64,000 bases of DNA from Geodermatophilus sabuli (GCF_900215145.1 NZ_OBDO01000001.1:682001-746000); one strand, 5' to 3'; counted from the stretch's first letter, positions 8,635 to 15,884 are shown. Program-made: numbers and translations. The notes: generated from the sequence alone by a model not told the origin.

Positions 8635-9060
8635 AGCGGCAGTCCGCACAGAGTCCGCAACTCGGCCGAGCACGGAGCCGACGGCGGCCCTGGTCCGGTC
8701 GTCCGAGTCGGGCCCAGAGGTGGCTGTAGGTGTCGAGCGTCTCGGCGGCGCTGGCGTGGCCGAGACGGGCCTGGACGGTCTTCACCGACTCCCCGTGCCG
8801 GATGAGCAGGCTCGCGTAGAAGTGCCGCAGGGAGTGCATGGTCACGCCGCTGAGCCCCGCGCGTCGCACCGCGGGTCGCCACACGGCCGCGGAGAACCCC
8901 GTGCGCCGGATCGGGTCGCCGAGTTCGGTGGTGAAGACGAACTCGTCGGCCGGCCACGTGGCGAGGTGGACCGTGAGGGCGTCGACGACGACCTGAGGAA
9001 GTGGGACCACGCGGACGGATGCCTGCGTCTCGGGGACTGCTGTGGTCGTCAGGACTGGCG
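8626..9060 (-). pseudogene. tyrosine recombinase (integrase) C-terminal remnant, frameshifted
   Basis: About 145 codons of the catalytic half of a phage-type tyrosine integrase: SVRVVPLPQVVVDAL, then HSLRHFYASLL (HxxR), ARLGHASAAETL (second His) and DTYSHLW with the nucleophile Tyr. The N-terminal arm- and core-binding domains and the first catalytic Arg are missing; homology stops near 9060, just before the TetR gene. After DTYSHLW an extra G (TGGG for TGG near 8709) shifts the frame. The correct ending, PDSDDRTRAAVGSVLG and then RVADSVRTAAPR, is read in the next frame to a TGA at 8626. The protein cannot be functional. Its position at the rnpB attachment site identifies it as the element's former integrase. 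Confidence 0.85.
8642..8668. repeat. 27-bp element-internal direct repeat, left copy
   Basis: This 27-bp sequence, which contains GAGTCCGCAACTC (inverted GAGT/ACTC halves), lies inside the 3' end of the integrase remnant and recurs identically and in the same orientation at 12824-12850, near the other end of the element. Beyond the identical block the two sites stay similar for about 20 bp. It may be a pair of integrase arm-binding sites or the tail of a second integrase gene. Confidence 0.7.
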
Positions 9061-9122
9061 TCGGGCATGGTGTGCCGTGGGAAGTTCCATGTCGGGTCGC
9101 GCAGCAGAGGAATGGCGACCGG

Positions 9123-9674
9123 TCAGCGCTGGCTGTGTGGCCGTCTCAACGCGCTCAGCACCGTCTCGGTCACGAGTCGTTCGACCTCTCGTTCGGCGAG
9201 TTGTCCGAGTCGGACGCCGTCGGCGCCGCCGACGAGCAACCACGTCACCATGATGACGACCCACTCGGCACTGAGGTCGACGCGGAAGACGCCGTCCTCC
9301 TGCCCGCGGCGGACCAGTTCGCGCAGCTGTTCATCGCTGTCGTGCACCAGCGTCAGGAGGTCCTTCTCCACCAGCTCGTCCAGCGGCTGGGACGTCAGCA
9401 ACCCGAATCGAAGTCCCAGGGGGACCAGTGCGGCGATGAGCCGGCGCACGGCGTCATCCGGCGGGCCTTCCTCGAGACGGGCGGCGTCTGTGGCGACGAC
9501 GTAGGCCTCCGCGGCTGCGCGGGCTACCGCGGACACCAACACCTGCCGGTTCGGATACCGCCGGAACAGAGTGGCCCGGCTGATGCCCGCAGCTGCGGCG
9601 ATCTCGTCCATGGACGCGGTCGGTGCGGTTGACAGGACCTCGGCCGCGCGGGACAGGAGCGACTGTTCGGGCAC
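9123..9674 (-). CDS. TetR family transcriptional regulator
   Basis: A 183-residue TetR-type repressor. The N-terminal helix-turn-helix is clear: STAPTASMDEIAAAAGISRATLFRRYPNRQVL (residues about 15-46). The rest is the helical ligand-binding domain with a C-terminal VTWLLVGGADGVRLG segment. The start is the GTG at 9674. It is divergent from the membrane transporter gene at 9750, and the 75-bp gap carries two TGAGA-N8-TCTCA palindromes, the probable operators, so it very likely represses both genes. It lies inside the rnpB-inserted element and is probably cargo. The inducer is unknown. Confidence 0.9.
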   Translation of the reverse strand: MPEQSLLSRAAEVLSTAPTASMDEIAAAAGISRATLFRRYPNRQVLVSAVARAAAEAYVVATDAARLEEGPPDDAVRRLIAALVPLGLRFGLLTSQPLDELVEKDLLTLVHDSDEQLRELVRRGQEDGVFRVDLSAEWVVIMVTWLLVGGADGVRLGQLAEREVERLVTETVLSALRRPHSQR

Positions 9675-9692
9675 GGCGACACCCTACCTGAC

Positions 9693-9730
9693 TGAGATTC
9701 AAGCGTCTCACATGAGATACTATCGTCTCA
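9693..9730. promoter_or_regulatory. tandem TetR operator palindromes and promoter
   Basis: Two copies of TGAGA-N8-TCTCA occur back to back at 9693-9710 and 9713-9730, separated by two bases, so an inner TCTCA-CA-TGAGA palindrome also exists. They lie between the divergent TetR and transporter genes, exactly where an autoregulatory operator is expected. A TACTAT -10-like hexamer at 9718-9723 falls within the right palindrome, so repressor binding should block rightward transcription. Confidence 0.75.
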
Positions 9731-9749
9731 TGACGACGCGAACTCCGCG

Positions 9750-10415
9750 ATGACTGCCACCCTGCTGGTCGGCATCACTGGGCTGGCTGCCCTCGACTCG
9801 TTGAACCCGGCCACGATCGCCGGTGTCGCCCTGATCCTGCTGGCGCCTCTGCAGCGCCGGCTCGCCACCGCGCTGGCGTACGTGACCGGGGCCTACCTGG
9901 CCGTCCTCACCGTCGGGGTCGCCGTCTACGCCGGCGCAGACCTGGCCGCCGACGTGGTCACCGGCGGGCTGGTGTGGGTGCGCCGGGGCGCGTTCGGTCT
10001 GGCCGCGCTGCTTCTGCTGGCCGCGGCCGTTCGTCGACTGCGCCCCCAGCAACGGTCGGCAGTCGTCCTGCCCCGCTGGTTCGGCCCATGGACCGCTGCA
10101 CCCGTCGCGGTGCTGGTCACGGCTGCCGACCTGCCCAACGCCTTTCCGTACCTGATCGCCATCGAGCGCCTGGTCACCGCCGACGTGCCCCTGACAACCG
10201 GACTGTGGATACTGGCCGGCTACGCCGTCTTGTACTGCCTGCCTTGCCTGCTGCTGCTCGGAGTCGGCACCCTCCACGGTGAGCGGGTGCGCCGGCGACT
10301 CCAGCGGGTCTATGACCGCATCGGCCAAGCGCGCACCGTGCCTCGCAGCATCCCCGGCGCCCTAGGCCTGTTCCTGCTCGCGGCCGCCGTGATCGCCATC
10401 GCAGCAGCGGCCTGA
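9750..10415 (+). CDS. GAP-family (LysE/Sap-like) membrane transporter
   Basis: A 221-residue integral membrane protein with six hydrophobic segments. It resembles the GAP/Sap group of LysE-superfamily proteins. The N-terminal motif LAALDSLNPATIAGVALILL carries the Asp-Ser-Leu-Asn-Pro signature of this group, and TAADLPNAFPYLIAIE is the matching segment in the second half. Such proteins are thought to export small molecules or lipids; the substrate is unknown. The ATG at 9750 overlaps the stop of an 8-codon mini-ORF that begins at an ATG at 9730 (ATGA at 9750-9753). Control by the divergent TetR protein is likely. It is cargo of the rnpB element. Confidence 0.75.
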   Translation: MTATLLVGITGLAALDSLNPATIAGVALILLAPLQRRLATALAYVTGAYLAVLTVGVAVYAGADLAADVVTGGLVWVRRGAFGLAALLLLAAAVRRLRPQQRSAVVLPRWFGPWTAAPVAVLVTAADLPNAFPYLIAIERLVTADVPLTTGLWILAGYAVLYCLPCLLLLGVGTLHGERVRRRLQRVYDRIGQARTVPRSIPGALGLFLLAAAVIAIAAAA

Positions 10416-10714
10416 CCCCTACCGGAACGAGTCAACCGGACTGGGGGCAGTCCCAGCTGCGCGGACACGGACGGACGAGGGCTTGCTACTGCCGCGAGTC
10501 GGGAGATTCGACGCAGCGCTCCGGCGGGTGCGTCAGATGCAGCCGGCGGCTGTCGTCGTTTCGCTTGACCTCGTGCTGTCCCGCGTGGGCCCCGGCGTCG
10601 GGGTTCGCGCGTCCTGTGTGCGGGTAGGGCCGTTGCGGTCCGCGGGGTGCGCGTGGCTCGAACCGAGGGTTGATGCCCCCCTTCGCCGGTGTTCACATGC
10701 CGGCCGGGAGAGAC
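10416..10714. other. gene-free stretch inside the element
   Basis: About 300 bp without a convincing gene. A short perfect hairpin (GGACTG at 10438-10443 with CAGTCC at 10448-10453, four-base loop) lies 22 bp after the transporter stop and may end its transcript. Open frames here have shadow-type composition. Nothing else recognisable. Confidence 0.5.
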
Positions 10715-10909
10715 ATGGCGAGCGAACGGGTCACGTGGGAAACCTGTCCACGCTGCGGTCTCACCGCGGCCGTCGGGTGGCGCGAGGGGGTGCCGGTCGA
10801 GTTCGACTGCACGGGCGGATGCACACCGACGGAGCAGGACATGGGACATCTTCGACCTGCCGGCGGCTCCTCCTCGGTGGCGCGTTGGGCGGACGCGACA
10901 TGGCGGTGA
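10715..10909 (+). CDS. small Cys-rich (zinc-ribbon-like) protein
   Basis: A 64-residue protein starting MASERVTWETCPRCG. CPRCG at residues 11-15 and a later CTGGC (about 33-37) give a two-knuckle pattern that could bind one zinc ion. The C-terminal third is low in structure. The ATG at 10715 has a GGGAGAG ribosome-binding site 4 bp upstream; an earlier in-frame ATG at 10670 exists but lacks one. It lies between the transporter and the ANTAR gene inside the inserted element. I do not recognise a family. Confidence 0.5.
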   Translation: MASERVTWETCPRCGLTAAVGWREGVPVEFDCTGGCTPTEQDMGHLRPAGGSSSVARWADATWR

Positions 10910-10979
10910 CCGTGAGCGGGTAGGGATCGGCCGGGAGTCGCCCGCCGGTACGCCGAAACAGAGAGGAGGCAAGCTCGCA

Positions 10980-11721
10980 GTGGACGTCGCCATCCGCTTC
11001 GTCGAGGCGCTCGACGGGGACGTCGGCACTGCCGGCGATGACCCGGACCTGCTGCCGGTGCGGGCTGGCTCACGCCGCCGCCACGGTGCTCCCCGTCGAG
11101 GGGGTCGGCCTGAGTGTCCACGGGGAGCCGGGCCTGCGGGCACCCCTGGCGGCCAGCAGCGAGGTGGCCTCCACCGCCGAACGGCTGCAGTTCACCGCCG
11201 GCAGCGGGCCGTGCCTGCTCGCCGCCGAGTCCGGGTTCCCCGTGTTCGCGACCGAGGAGATCCTGGCCCGCCGGTGGCCGGCCTTCCACGACCTGCTGGT
11301 CACCCACACGCCGCTGCGCAGCGTGCTCGCGCTGTCCCTGCACGGGCGGTTGAAGGGCGTGGGAGCCGTCGACCTCTATCTCGCCGATCCCGACGGGGCC
11401 ACCGCCGTCGACGTCTTCGAGGCCCGGTGCGTCGCCGAGCTCGTCTCCGACCACCTCGCCGTGGCCGCCGACTGGTCGGTGTGGACGCCGACCGAGCTGC
11501 CGACCTGGTCGGACACCCCGGATGCGCAGCGCAGAGGCCGACTGTGGATGGCCGTGGGCATGCTCGTGATCGCTCTCGAGTTGCCGGCTGCGGATGCGCT
11601 CGCGGTGCTGCGTGGGTACGCCTACGCGGCCGGTAGGACGGCCGACGACGTCGCCATCGACCTGGTCGAGCGGCGCATGCACCCCGACCAGCTGCGCGAG
11701 GACGCGGACAGCGACCACTGA
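10980..11721 (+). pseudogene. GAF-ANTAR regulator, probable frameshift
   Basis: Encodes a sensor GAF domain followed by an ANTAR RNA-binding domain (RLWMAVGMLVIALELPAADAL, then RGYAYAAGRTADDVA), a type that acts as an antiterminator on nascent transcripts. A GTG at 10980 with a GAGAGGAGG ribosome-binding site starts a natural N-terminus (VDVAIRFVEALDGDVG). Near 11040 the coding potential moves to the next frame (CRCGLAHAAATVLPVEG), which runs to a TGA at 11721. A one-base insertion around CTGCTGCCGGTGCGG explains this. If the frameshift is a sequence error the gene is intact (about 246 residues). Otherwise only a shortened product from an internal start near 11038 can form. It is probable cargo of the element. 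Confidence 0.7.
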
Positions 11722-11999
11722 GCAGCCGGGTCGTCGACGGGTTACGTCCCGGACAGGTCCAGTCTCCGTCGCCGGCGTCGGACGTGAGCCGGCGCGTCGA
11801 AGGACCAGGACGTTCTTGCTGCCATCCGGGTCACCCGTGCCGATGTCCCGGAACAGTGGACCAGGCGACGCGTCAACTCGTCGATGACCATGACGGCTGG
11901 GCCCCGCCCCCACCGGCCGCCGCCCTCACCGGCCGCCGGGTCGGTGCCGCCGGTGACCGAGGACCTGCTGGACCTGGCGGCCCTCATCTTCGACGTCGA

Positions 12000-12395
12000 C
12001 CGCAGCAGCCTCCCCGAGCTCGTCCTCGATGCCGTCGGCATGGCCATCACCAGCCGCAAGCCGCCGGCCGGAACCGTGCACCACACCCACCGCGGCAGCC
12101 AGCTCGGACTCAACCGGTCGTCGCAACACCTACCTGTGCCGCCTCGATGGGCCGCGTCGGGCGCGCCTTCGACCACGCCATGGCCGAATCACTGTCCACC
12201 ACCCTGAAGTCCGAGCTGATCTACCTGCGCGCCTGGCCCACCCGGCACGAGATGGAGGTCTTCTCCTACCTCGAGGGCTTCTACATCACCCGCCGCCGGC
12301 ACTCCCGACCCGGCAACCTCAGCCCCACCGACTACGAGAACGTGCACCTGACACGGAACGAGGTGTCCGCCGGACCGGGGTCACTTCAGTGGTCA
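12000..12395 (+). mobile_element. IS3-family transposase remnant (3' end)
   Basis: The 3' part of an IS3-type OrfB (DDE integrase core), broken by frameshift. One frame reads ELVLDAVGMAITSRKPPAG then TVHHTHRGSQ (standard HHSDRGSQ region, with the catalytic Asp replaced by Thr). A second frame continues MGRVGRAFDHAMAESLSTTLK, then WPTRHEMEVFSYLEGFY and RRRHSRPGNLSPTDYE, including the final Glu. Sequence just after the frame (GTGTCCGCCGGACCGGGGTCACTTCA-like, 12371-12390) resembles an IS3 right terminal repeat. No left end is seen. The element is dead. Confidence 0.8.
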
Positions 12396-12513
12396 GCCTT
12401 TCCTGCCGTTGACACGGTTGAATCAGCGAAGTTGGGAGTACGGTCAACCTGACGACTTGCGACAGGCCCAGGCATCTGAGAGACCTCTTGACTGGCACAC
12501 CGCGAGCCGCCCA

Positions 12514-12542
12514 GGACAGCCCCGCCAACACCGGGGCTGTCC
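12514..12542. terminator. perfect 10-bp hairpin
   Basis: GGACAGCCCC (12514-12523) pairs with GGGGCTGTCC (12533-12542) across a 9-base loop. A short CCTTGTTG tail follows on the plus strand. It lies after the IS3 remnant and may be a bidirectional terminator left in the element. Confidence 0.5.
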
Positions 12543-12786
12543 CCTTGTTGAGCATCATCCGCCGAGTTCGCTGGCCGACCACTTCACCCGTGGAAGCTGC
12601 AGGGAACGGTGAATCTGATCCTCGTGCTCGCAGCACACGAAACGGCCCACAGCTCTGCTCCCCGCGCCCGACTTCAGAACGGCCTCCATCGACCAGGCGA
12701 CTACGGCGTCTACGGGTGGCCGCGCACCATCTTCAGCCTGGAACGGCTCTCCCCGGCAGGGGCTGCCCGGGACTTCAGAGAAACGC

Positions 12787-12811
12787 GGCGGGCGGCGATC
12801 GACCGCCCGCC
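12787..12811. terminator. 9-bp GC hairpin next to integrase-like repeat
   Basis: GGCGGGCGG (12787-12795) pairs with CCGCCCGCC (12803-12811), with a 7-base loop. It sits 12 bp left of the 27-bp repeat that encodes an integrase-like tail on the minus strand, where a terminator for that gene would lie. Confidence 0.45.
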
Positions 12812-12823
12812 AGCGGCTCCACG

Positions 12824-12850
12824 GTCCGCACAGAGTCCGCAACTCGGCCG
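12824..12850. repeat. 27-bp element-internal direct repeat, right copy
   Basis: Identical to 8642-8668. On the minus strand it reads RVADSVRT, the same tail residues as the integrase remnant. The flanking 20 bp (to about 12870) remain similar but carry indels. It lies 100 bp inside the right attachment copy. Confidence 0.7.
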
Positions 12851-12934
12851 CGAACAGCCGTCGGCGGCCGTCTGCCGCCAACGGCAAAATCGCTGCTCAA
12901 GCGTCGCATTCAACGATGGCCAACGATGGTCGAA

Positions 12935-13156
12935 TCAGCCTTCACGGTTTCCGGCGTACAGGCCGACTCGTCCGTCGCCTCTCATTGGTTGCAGCAAGGA
13001 CGGCCCGGCCTCGGACGTTCCCGCTGGAACGCGGTCAAGGCGGGTGGCTTGACGACGTTCCCGCGGAGACGCCTCAGTCGGCCAGTCCACGGACACGGCC
13101 GCCCCCTCGTCGACGTTGCCGTCCTGAGACACCGGACCCGGCGTGAGCTCGCTCAT
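12935..13156 (-). CDS. small hypothetical protein running into attR
   Basis: A 73-residue reading frame starting at the ATG at 13156, which overlaps the stop of the upstream gene by four bases (ATGA at 13153-13156), so it is probably co-translated. The N-terminal part (MSELTPGPVSQDGNVDEGAA) is acidic and soluble. The last residues (DGRVGLYAG) are encoded by the 29-bp attachment repeat, which means its natural C-terminus was formed or altered at the insertion boundary. No domain is recognised. Confidence 0.45.
   Translation of the reverse strand: MSELTPGPVSQDGNVDEGAAVSVDWPTEASPRERRQATRLDRVPAGTSEAGPSLLQPMRGDGRVGLYAGNREG
12951..12979 (+). repeat. right attachment-site copy (attR)
   Basis: An exact 29-bp copy of the rnpB 3' terminus (8574-8602), same orientation, 4377 bp away. 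No other part of rnpB is present here. It marks the right boundary of the inserted element; sequence to its right is the chromosomal continuation. Confidence 0.8.
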
Positions 13157-14085
13157 GGCGCCAGGTCGACGCGCAGCTCCAGCTCGGCCGACGGCGCCGC
13201 CGGGTCGTCGGCGTCCACGACGGCCAGCAGCTGCACCTGGTCGCCGCGAACGGCACGCAGGGCCAGTCCCTCGATCTTGTGCACGCGGCTGTCGGCCTCG
13301 GGGATCGGAGCGACGTCCAGCACCGTTCCCCCGTCCACCAGGGCGAGTGCCGTGGCCACGACCGGGCCGTCGTCGACGGGGTTGGGACTGTCCTCGGCGG
13401 CCGCGCTCAGGAGCTCCCGTCCGTCCGGCAGCGCGATCGCGTCGGTCACCGCCAGACCGACCCCGTCGACCGCGCCGAGCCCGTAGACGCGTGGCTGCCC
13501 GACCGGCACCGACCCCGCGTCGACCCGGCCGAGGACGGCGGCGACCAGAGCTCCCAGGGGGACGTCCACGCTGCCGGAGGCGACTCCCGCTGCCAGGTTG
13601 CCGCGGCTGTACCAGCGGACCACGCTGCCGTGCCGGCTGGCGCCCTCGAGGTTGAGCTGGTCCATGGTCAGCCCCAGCTGCTGGGCGACACGCTCGTAGA
13701 GCAGATCCAGGTCGCCGGCCGCCACCACGGGCCGCCCGTCCTCCAGCCGCACGAGCACGCCCCGCTTGCGCCGCGCCGAGGAGCCCGACCCGAGGAGCAG
13801 GACGGCCGCCTCGCCGTCCACCTCGGCCGGGCAGGCGACCTCGAGGTCCGGCTTGAGCCGCTTGGTCCCCTGCGCCTCGGTGAACCGATCGAGGCCCTCG
13901 ACCGGCGGCAGCACCCGGACGGGGCTGATCCCACCGTCGCGGTGCCAGGCAGCGAACGTGGCGTCGTCCTGCGTGATGAGCCAGCCATCGCCCAGCGGTG
14001 CGATGCCGGAGGCCGCAGTCACCGGTGTCCCGTCGTCGAATCGCAGGGCACTCAGCCCGTCCACGAACACCCGCACCGGGCCCAC
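13153..14085 (-). CDS. conserved hypothetical, DUF6929-like
   Basis: A 310-residue soluble protein without signal peptide. It has repeated short beta-strand blocks such as GDGWLITQDDATFAAWH, a KPDLEVACP motif and LLLGSGSSARRKRG, followed by NLEGASRHGS and KIEGLALR, giving a beta-propeller-like look. The KPDLE...LLGSGS combination matches my memory of the uncharacterised DUF6929 family, which I cannot confirm here. The GTG at 14085 is the start. It is probably co-translated with the small gene at 12935-13156. Function unknown. Confidence 0.7.
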   Translation of the reverse strand: MGPVRVFVDGLSALRFDDGTPVTAASGIAPLGDGWLITQDDATFAAWHRDGGISPVRVLPPVEGLDRFTEAQGTKRLKPDLEVACPAEVDGEAAVLLLGSGSSARRKRGVLVRLEDGRPVVAAGDLDLLYERVAQQLGLTMDQLNLEGASRHGSVVRWYSRGNLAAGVASGSVDVPLGALVAAVLGRVDAGSVPVGQPRVYGLGAVDGVGLAVTDAIALPDGRELLSAAAEDSPNPVDDGPVVATALALVDGGTVLDVAPIPEADSRVHKIEGLALRAVRGDQVQLLAVVDADDPAAPSAELELRVDLAP

Positions 14086-14137
14086 TGTGCGCGCAGGAAC
14101 CGCAGCTCGCCCGCCCAGCCGCCGGCTGCGGGACGGC

Positions 14138-14518
14138 TCACCGGGGGTCGAACCAGGTCACCGCGTCCGGCTGGGCGGAGAACGGGTTGGCCCACTCCGA
14201 CGGCGTACCGGTGATCGGCTGGGCGTCGGTGACGACGACGAACGGCGTGCCCGGGTAGACGGCGAGCACCCGAGACGTCGACGTGAGGGTCTCGGTCCGC
14301 TCGATGAGCTCGCCGCGGCGCAGCTGCTGGGTGGTCCGCTGCCCGCGCAGTTCCTCCCCGACCTCCGCGACCCACTGCGCGCCGTCCTGGGCGAAGGTGA
14401 TCGAGTGGACGCGCCGGGCCGGGGGAGCGGGCTCAACACCGGCGAACTCGGCGAGGGCGTCGTAGAGCCGCTCCGCCTGCTCGTCGTCGCTCGCCCGCGG
14501 GAGGAAGAAGGCAGCCAT
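14138..14518 (-). CDS. hypothetical protein
   Basis: A 126-residue soluble protein starting MAAFFLPRASDDEQAERLYD at the ATG at 14518, preceded by a strong GGGGAGGA ribosome-binding site. An N-terminal helical segment is followed by beta-rich sequence (HSITFAQDGAQWVAEVGEEL, VLAVYPGTPFVVVTDAQPI). The C-terminus ends with AVTWFDPR. The mix suggests a small alpha/beta fold, but I recognise no family. It lies between two minus-strand genes with short gaps and may share their transcript. Confidence 0.65.
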   Translation of the reverse strand: MAAFFLPRASDDEQAERLYDALAEFAGVEPAPPARRVHSITFAQDGAQWVAEVGEELRGQRTTQQLRRGELIERTETLTSTSRVLAVYPGTPFVVVTDAQPITGTPSEWANPFSAQPDAVTWFDPR

Positions 14519-14559
14519 GCCCCGATCCTCCCCGCGGGCGGCGACAGTCCGGAGACGGC

Positions 14560-15120
14560 TCAGCCGGCCGCAGGCGCGCCGTAGGTCAGGTGCGCCACCC
14601 CGTTGCTCAGGCCCTCGGCGCCGAGCAGCGACATCGGCGTCCGCGGCGCGCCGTCCGGGAACAGCCGGATGCCCGTCCCGACCGCCAGCGGGTACACGTA
14701 CAGGTGCAGCTCGTCGACCAAGCCGTCGGCGAGCAGGGCCCGCACGAGCGTGGCGCTGCCGCTCACGTACAGGTCGCCGTCCACCTCGTCCTTGAGCGCC
14801 CGCAGGCGGCCGGCGTCGTAGGCCCCCACCACGGTCGAGTTCTGCCACACGGCCTCGGCGTCGGCGAGGGTCGAGGAGACGACGTACTTGCGGGTCTCGT
14901 TGAAGAACGGCGCGCCCTCGTCGTCCTCCGCGGTCCGCGTGGACCAGGCCGGCGCGAACATCTCGAAGGTCGTGCGGCCGAGCAGGATGCCCGACGAGGA
15001 GGCCGTGAGCGCCCCGATGGAGGCGGCGAGGTCCTCGGGGAACCCGTAGTCGACCGTCCACATCGGGGCGTCGACGACCCCGTCGACGGTGGTGAACTCG
15101 TGCACCTTGATCGCGCCCAA
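14560..15120 (-). CDS. dihydrofolate reductase family (RibD C-terminal-like) protein
   Basis: A 186-residue member of the RibD_C/DHFR-like reductase family, beginning MGAIKVHEFTTVDGVVDAP. Landmarks are SSGILLGRTTFEMF, KYVVSSTL, DLYVSGSATLVRALL and LHLYVYPLAVGTGIRLFPDG. It is about the same length as the copy at 6816-7376 but clearly diverged. NADPH-dependent reduction of an unknown substrate is expected. The start at the ATG at 15120 gives the standard family N-terminus; GAGGAGCAGG lies just upstream on the coding strand. Confidence 0.88.
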   Translation of the reverse strand: MGAIKVHEFTTVDGVVDAPMWTVDYGFPEDLAASIGALTASSSGILLGRTTFEMFAPAWSTRTAEDDEGAPFFNETRKYVVSSTLADAEAVWQNSTVVGAYDAGRLRALKDEVDGDLYVSGSATLVRALLADGLVDELHLYVYPLAVGTGIRLFPDGAPRTPMSLLGAEGLSNGVAHLTYGAPAAG

Positions 15121-15235
15121 AGCCTGCTCCTCTGATGTCTCGGTGCGGGGACGGTCCCGCGCCGGTGGTCGTGTCGTGGGGGAGACGATGGCCGGTGCAG
15201 GATCTCATCGGTGCCGTGGACGGCGCGCCGTCCGG

Positions 15236-15829
15236 ATGTCACCGTGGGGTGTGCGCACCCGTGGAGCGCTGCTGGGCCCGGTGCTCGCCGTCCTGGTCCT
15301 GTGCGGCTGCAGCGGGGAGGACGGGTCCGGTGACCCCGTCGCCGACCCGAGCCCGGCGACGGTCGCCCCCGACTCCGCGCCGCCGGACCCCGCCCCGCCC
15401 GACCCCGCCCCGCCCGACCCCGCGCCGCGCGCCCCGGAGCCGGACCCTGCGGCGGTCGAGGCGGCCGCGGCGGAGGAGGCCGCGGAGGAGGCATCCCTCA
15501 CCGTGTCGCCCGTGGTCGCGGCGTGCGCCGACGTGGTGGACGCGCTCACAGACGCGGTCACCCGCTACGAGGACGTCGCTCTCGCCGAGGCCGGCGGCAG
15601 CGGCGACCGCGCTGACGCGGCCGCCGACATGCGGGCGGCGTGGCAGCAGGCGCAGGAGGCCGCGACGCGGGGTGGCGGCGGACTGCCCACGGCAGCCGCA
15701 CCGGCCATGGCCGCCGTCACCGACCTGCACGACGGCCTCGCCACCCGCACGACCCTCGACGAGAGCGACGCGGACCCGTGGCGCGGTGCCCGGGAGGCCC
15801 TGCAGGACTGGTGCCGGGTCCAGCCCTGA
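15236..15829 (+). CDS. putative lipoprotein with Pro-rich linker
   Basis: A 197-residue secreted lipoprotein. Residues 1-24 form a signal peptide (MSPWGVRTRGALLGPVLAVL) ending in a lipobox, VLCGC, with the acylated Cys at about residue 24. A low-complexity PDPAPPDPAP linker (repeated 15-bp units near 15386-15425) and an Ala/Glu-rich stretch follow. The C-terminal half is helical, with VAACADVVDALTDAV and DWCRVQP carrying two Cys that could pair outside the membrane. No enzymatic motif is seen. It stands alone with divergent neighbours. Function unknown. Confidence 0.75.
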   Translation: MSPWGVRTRGALLGPVLAVLVLCGCSGEDGSGDPVADPSPATVAPDSAPPDPAPPDPAPPDPAPRAPEPDPAAVEAAAAEEAAEEASLTVSPVVAACADVVDALTDAVTRYEDVALAEAGGSGDRADAAADMRAAWQQAQEAATRGGGGLPTAAAPAMAAVTDLHDGLATRTTLDESDADPWRGAREALQDWCRVQP

Positions 15830-15884
15830 GCACGGGAGGCAGGATGGCGTCCGTGCCGTTCGCCGTCGTTCCCGCCGCGTAGCC

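Larger units (their letters stand above)
12396..12934. other. gene-free right part of the element
   Basis: About 540 bp without a gene, and less GC-rich than its surroundings. It holds two strong hairpins (12514-12542 and 12787-12811), a 27-bp repeat shared with the integrase tail (12824-12850) and a short CAACGATGG tandem (12911 onward) next to the right attachment copy. Open frames here have no coding character. Confidence 0.6.

Noticed and set aside
10640..10680. GGCTCGAACCGAGGG-like sequence suggesting a tRNA T-arm.
   Set aside because: No acceptor stem, D-arm or anticodon arm can be folded around it.
10483..10923. Plus-strand 146-residue open frame overlapping the small Cys-rich gene.
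   Set aside because: Composition is shadow-like and the alternative frame at 10715 has a better start, ribosome-binding site and Cys motifs.
11742..12176. Minus-strand 144-residue open frame in the island.
   Set aside because: It lies opposite the IS3 remnant and the preceding gap and has no protein-like conservation pattern.
12555..12887. Minus-strand 110-residue open frame at the right end of the element.
   Set aside because: It overlaps the 27-bp integrase-tail repeat in the wrong frame and a GC hairpin; no coding character.
15386..15425. Tandem 15-bp repeat that might be a minisatellite or CRISPR-like unit.
   Set aside because: It is in frame and encodes the PDPAP linker of a lipoprotein; only about two to three units and no spacers.
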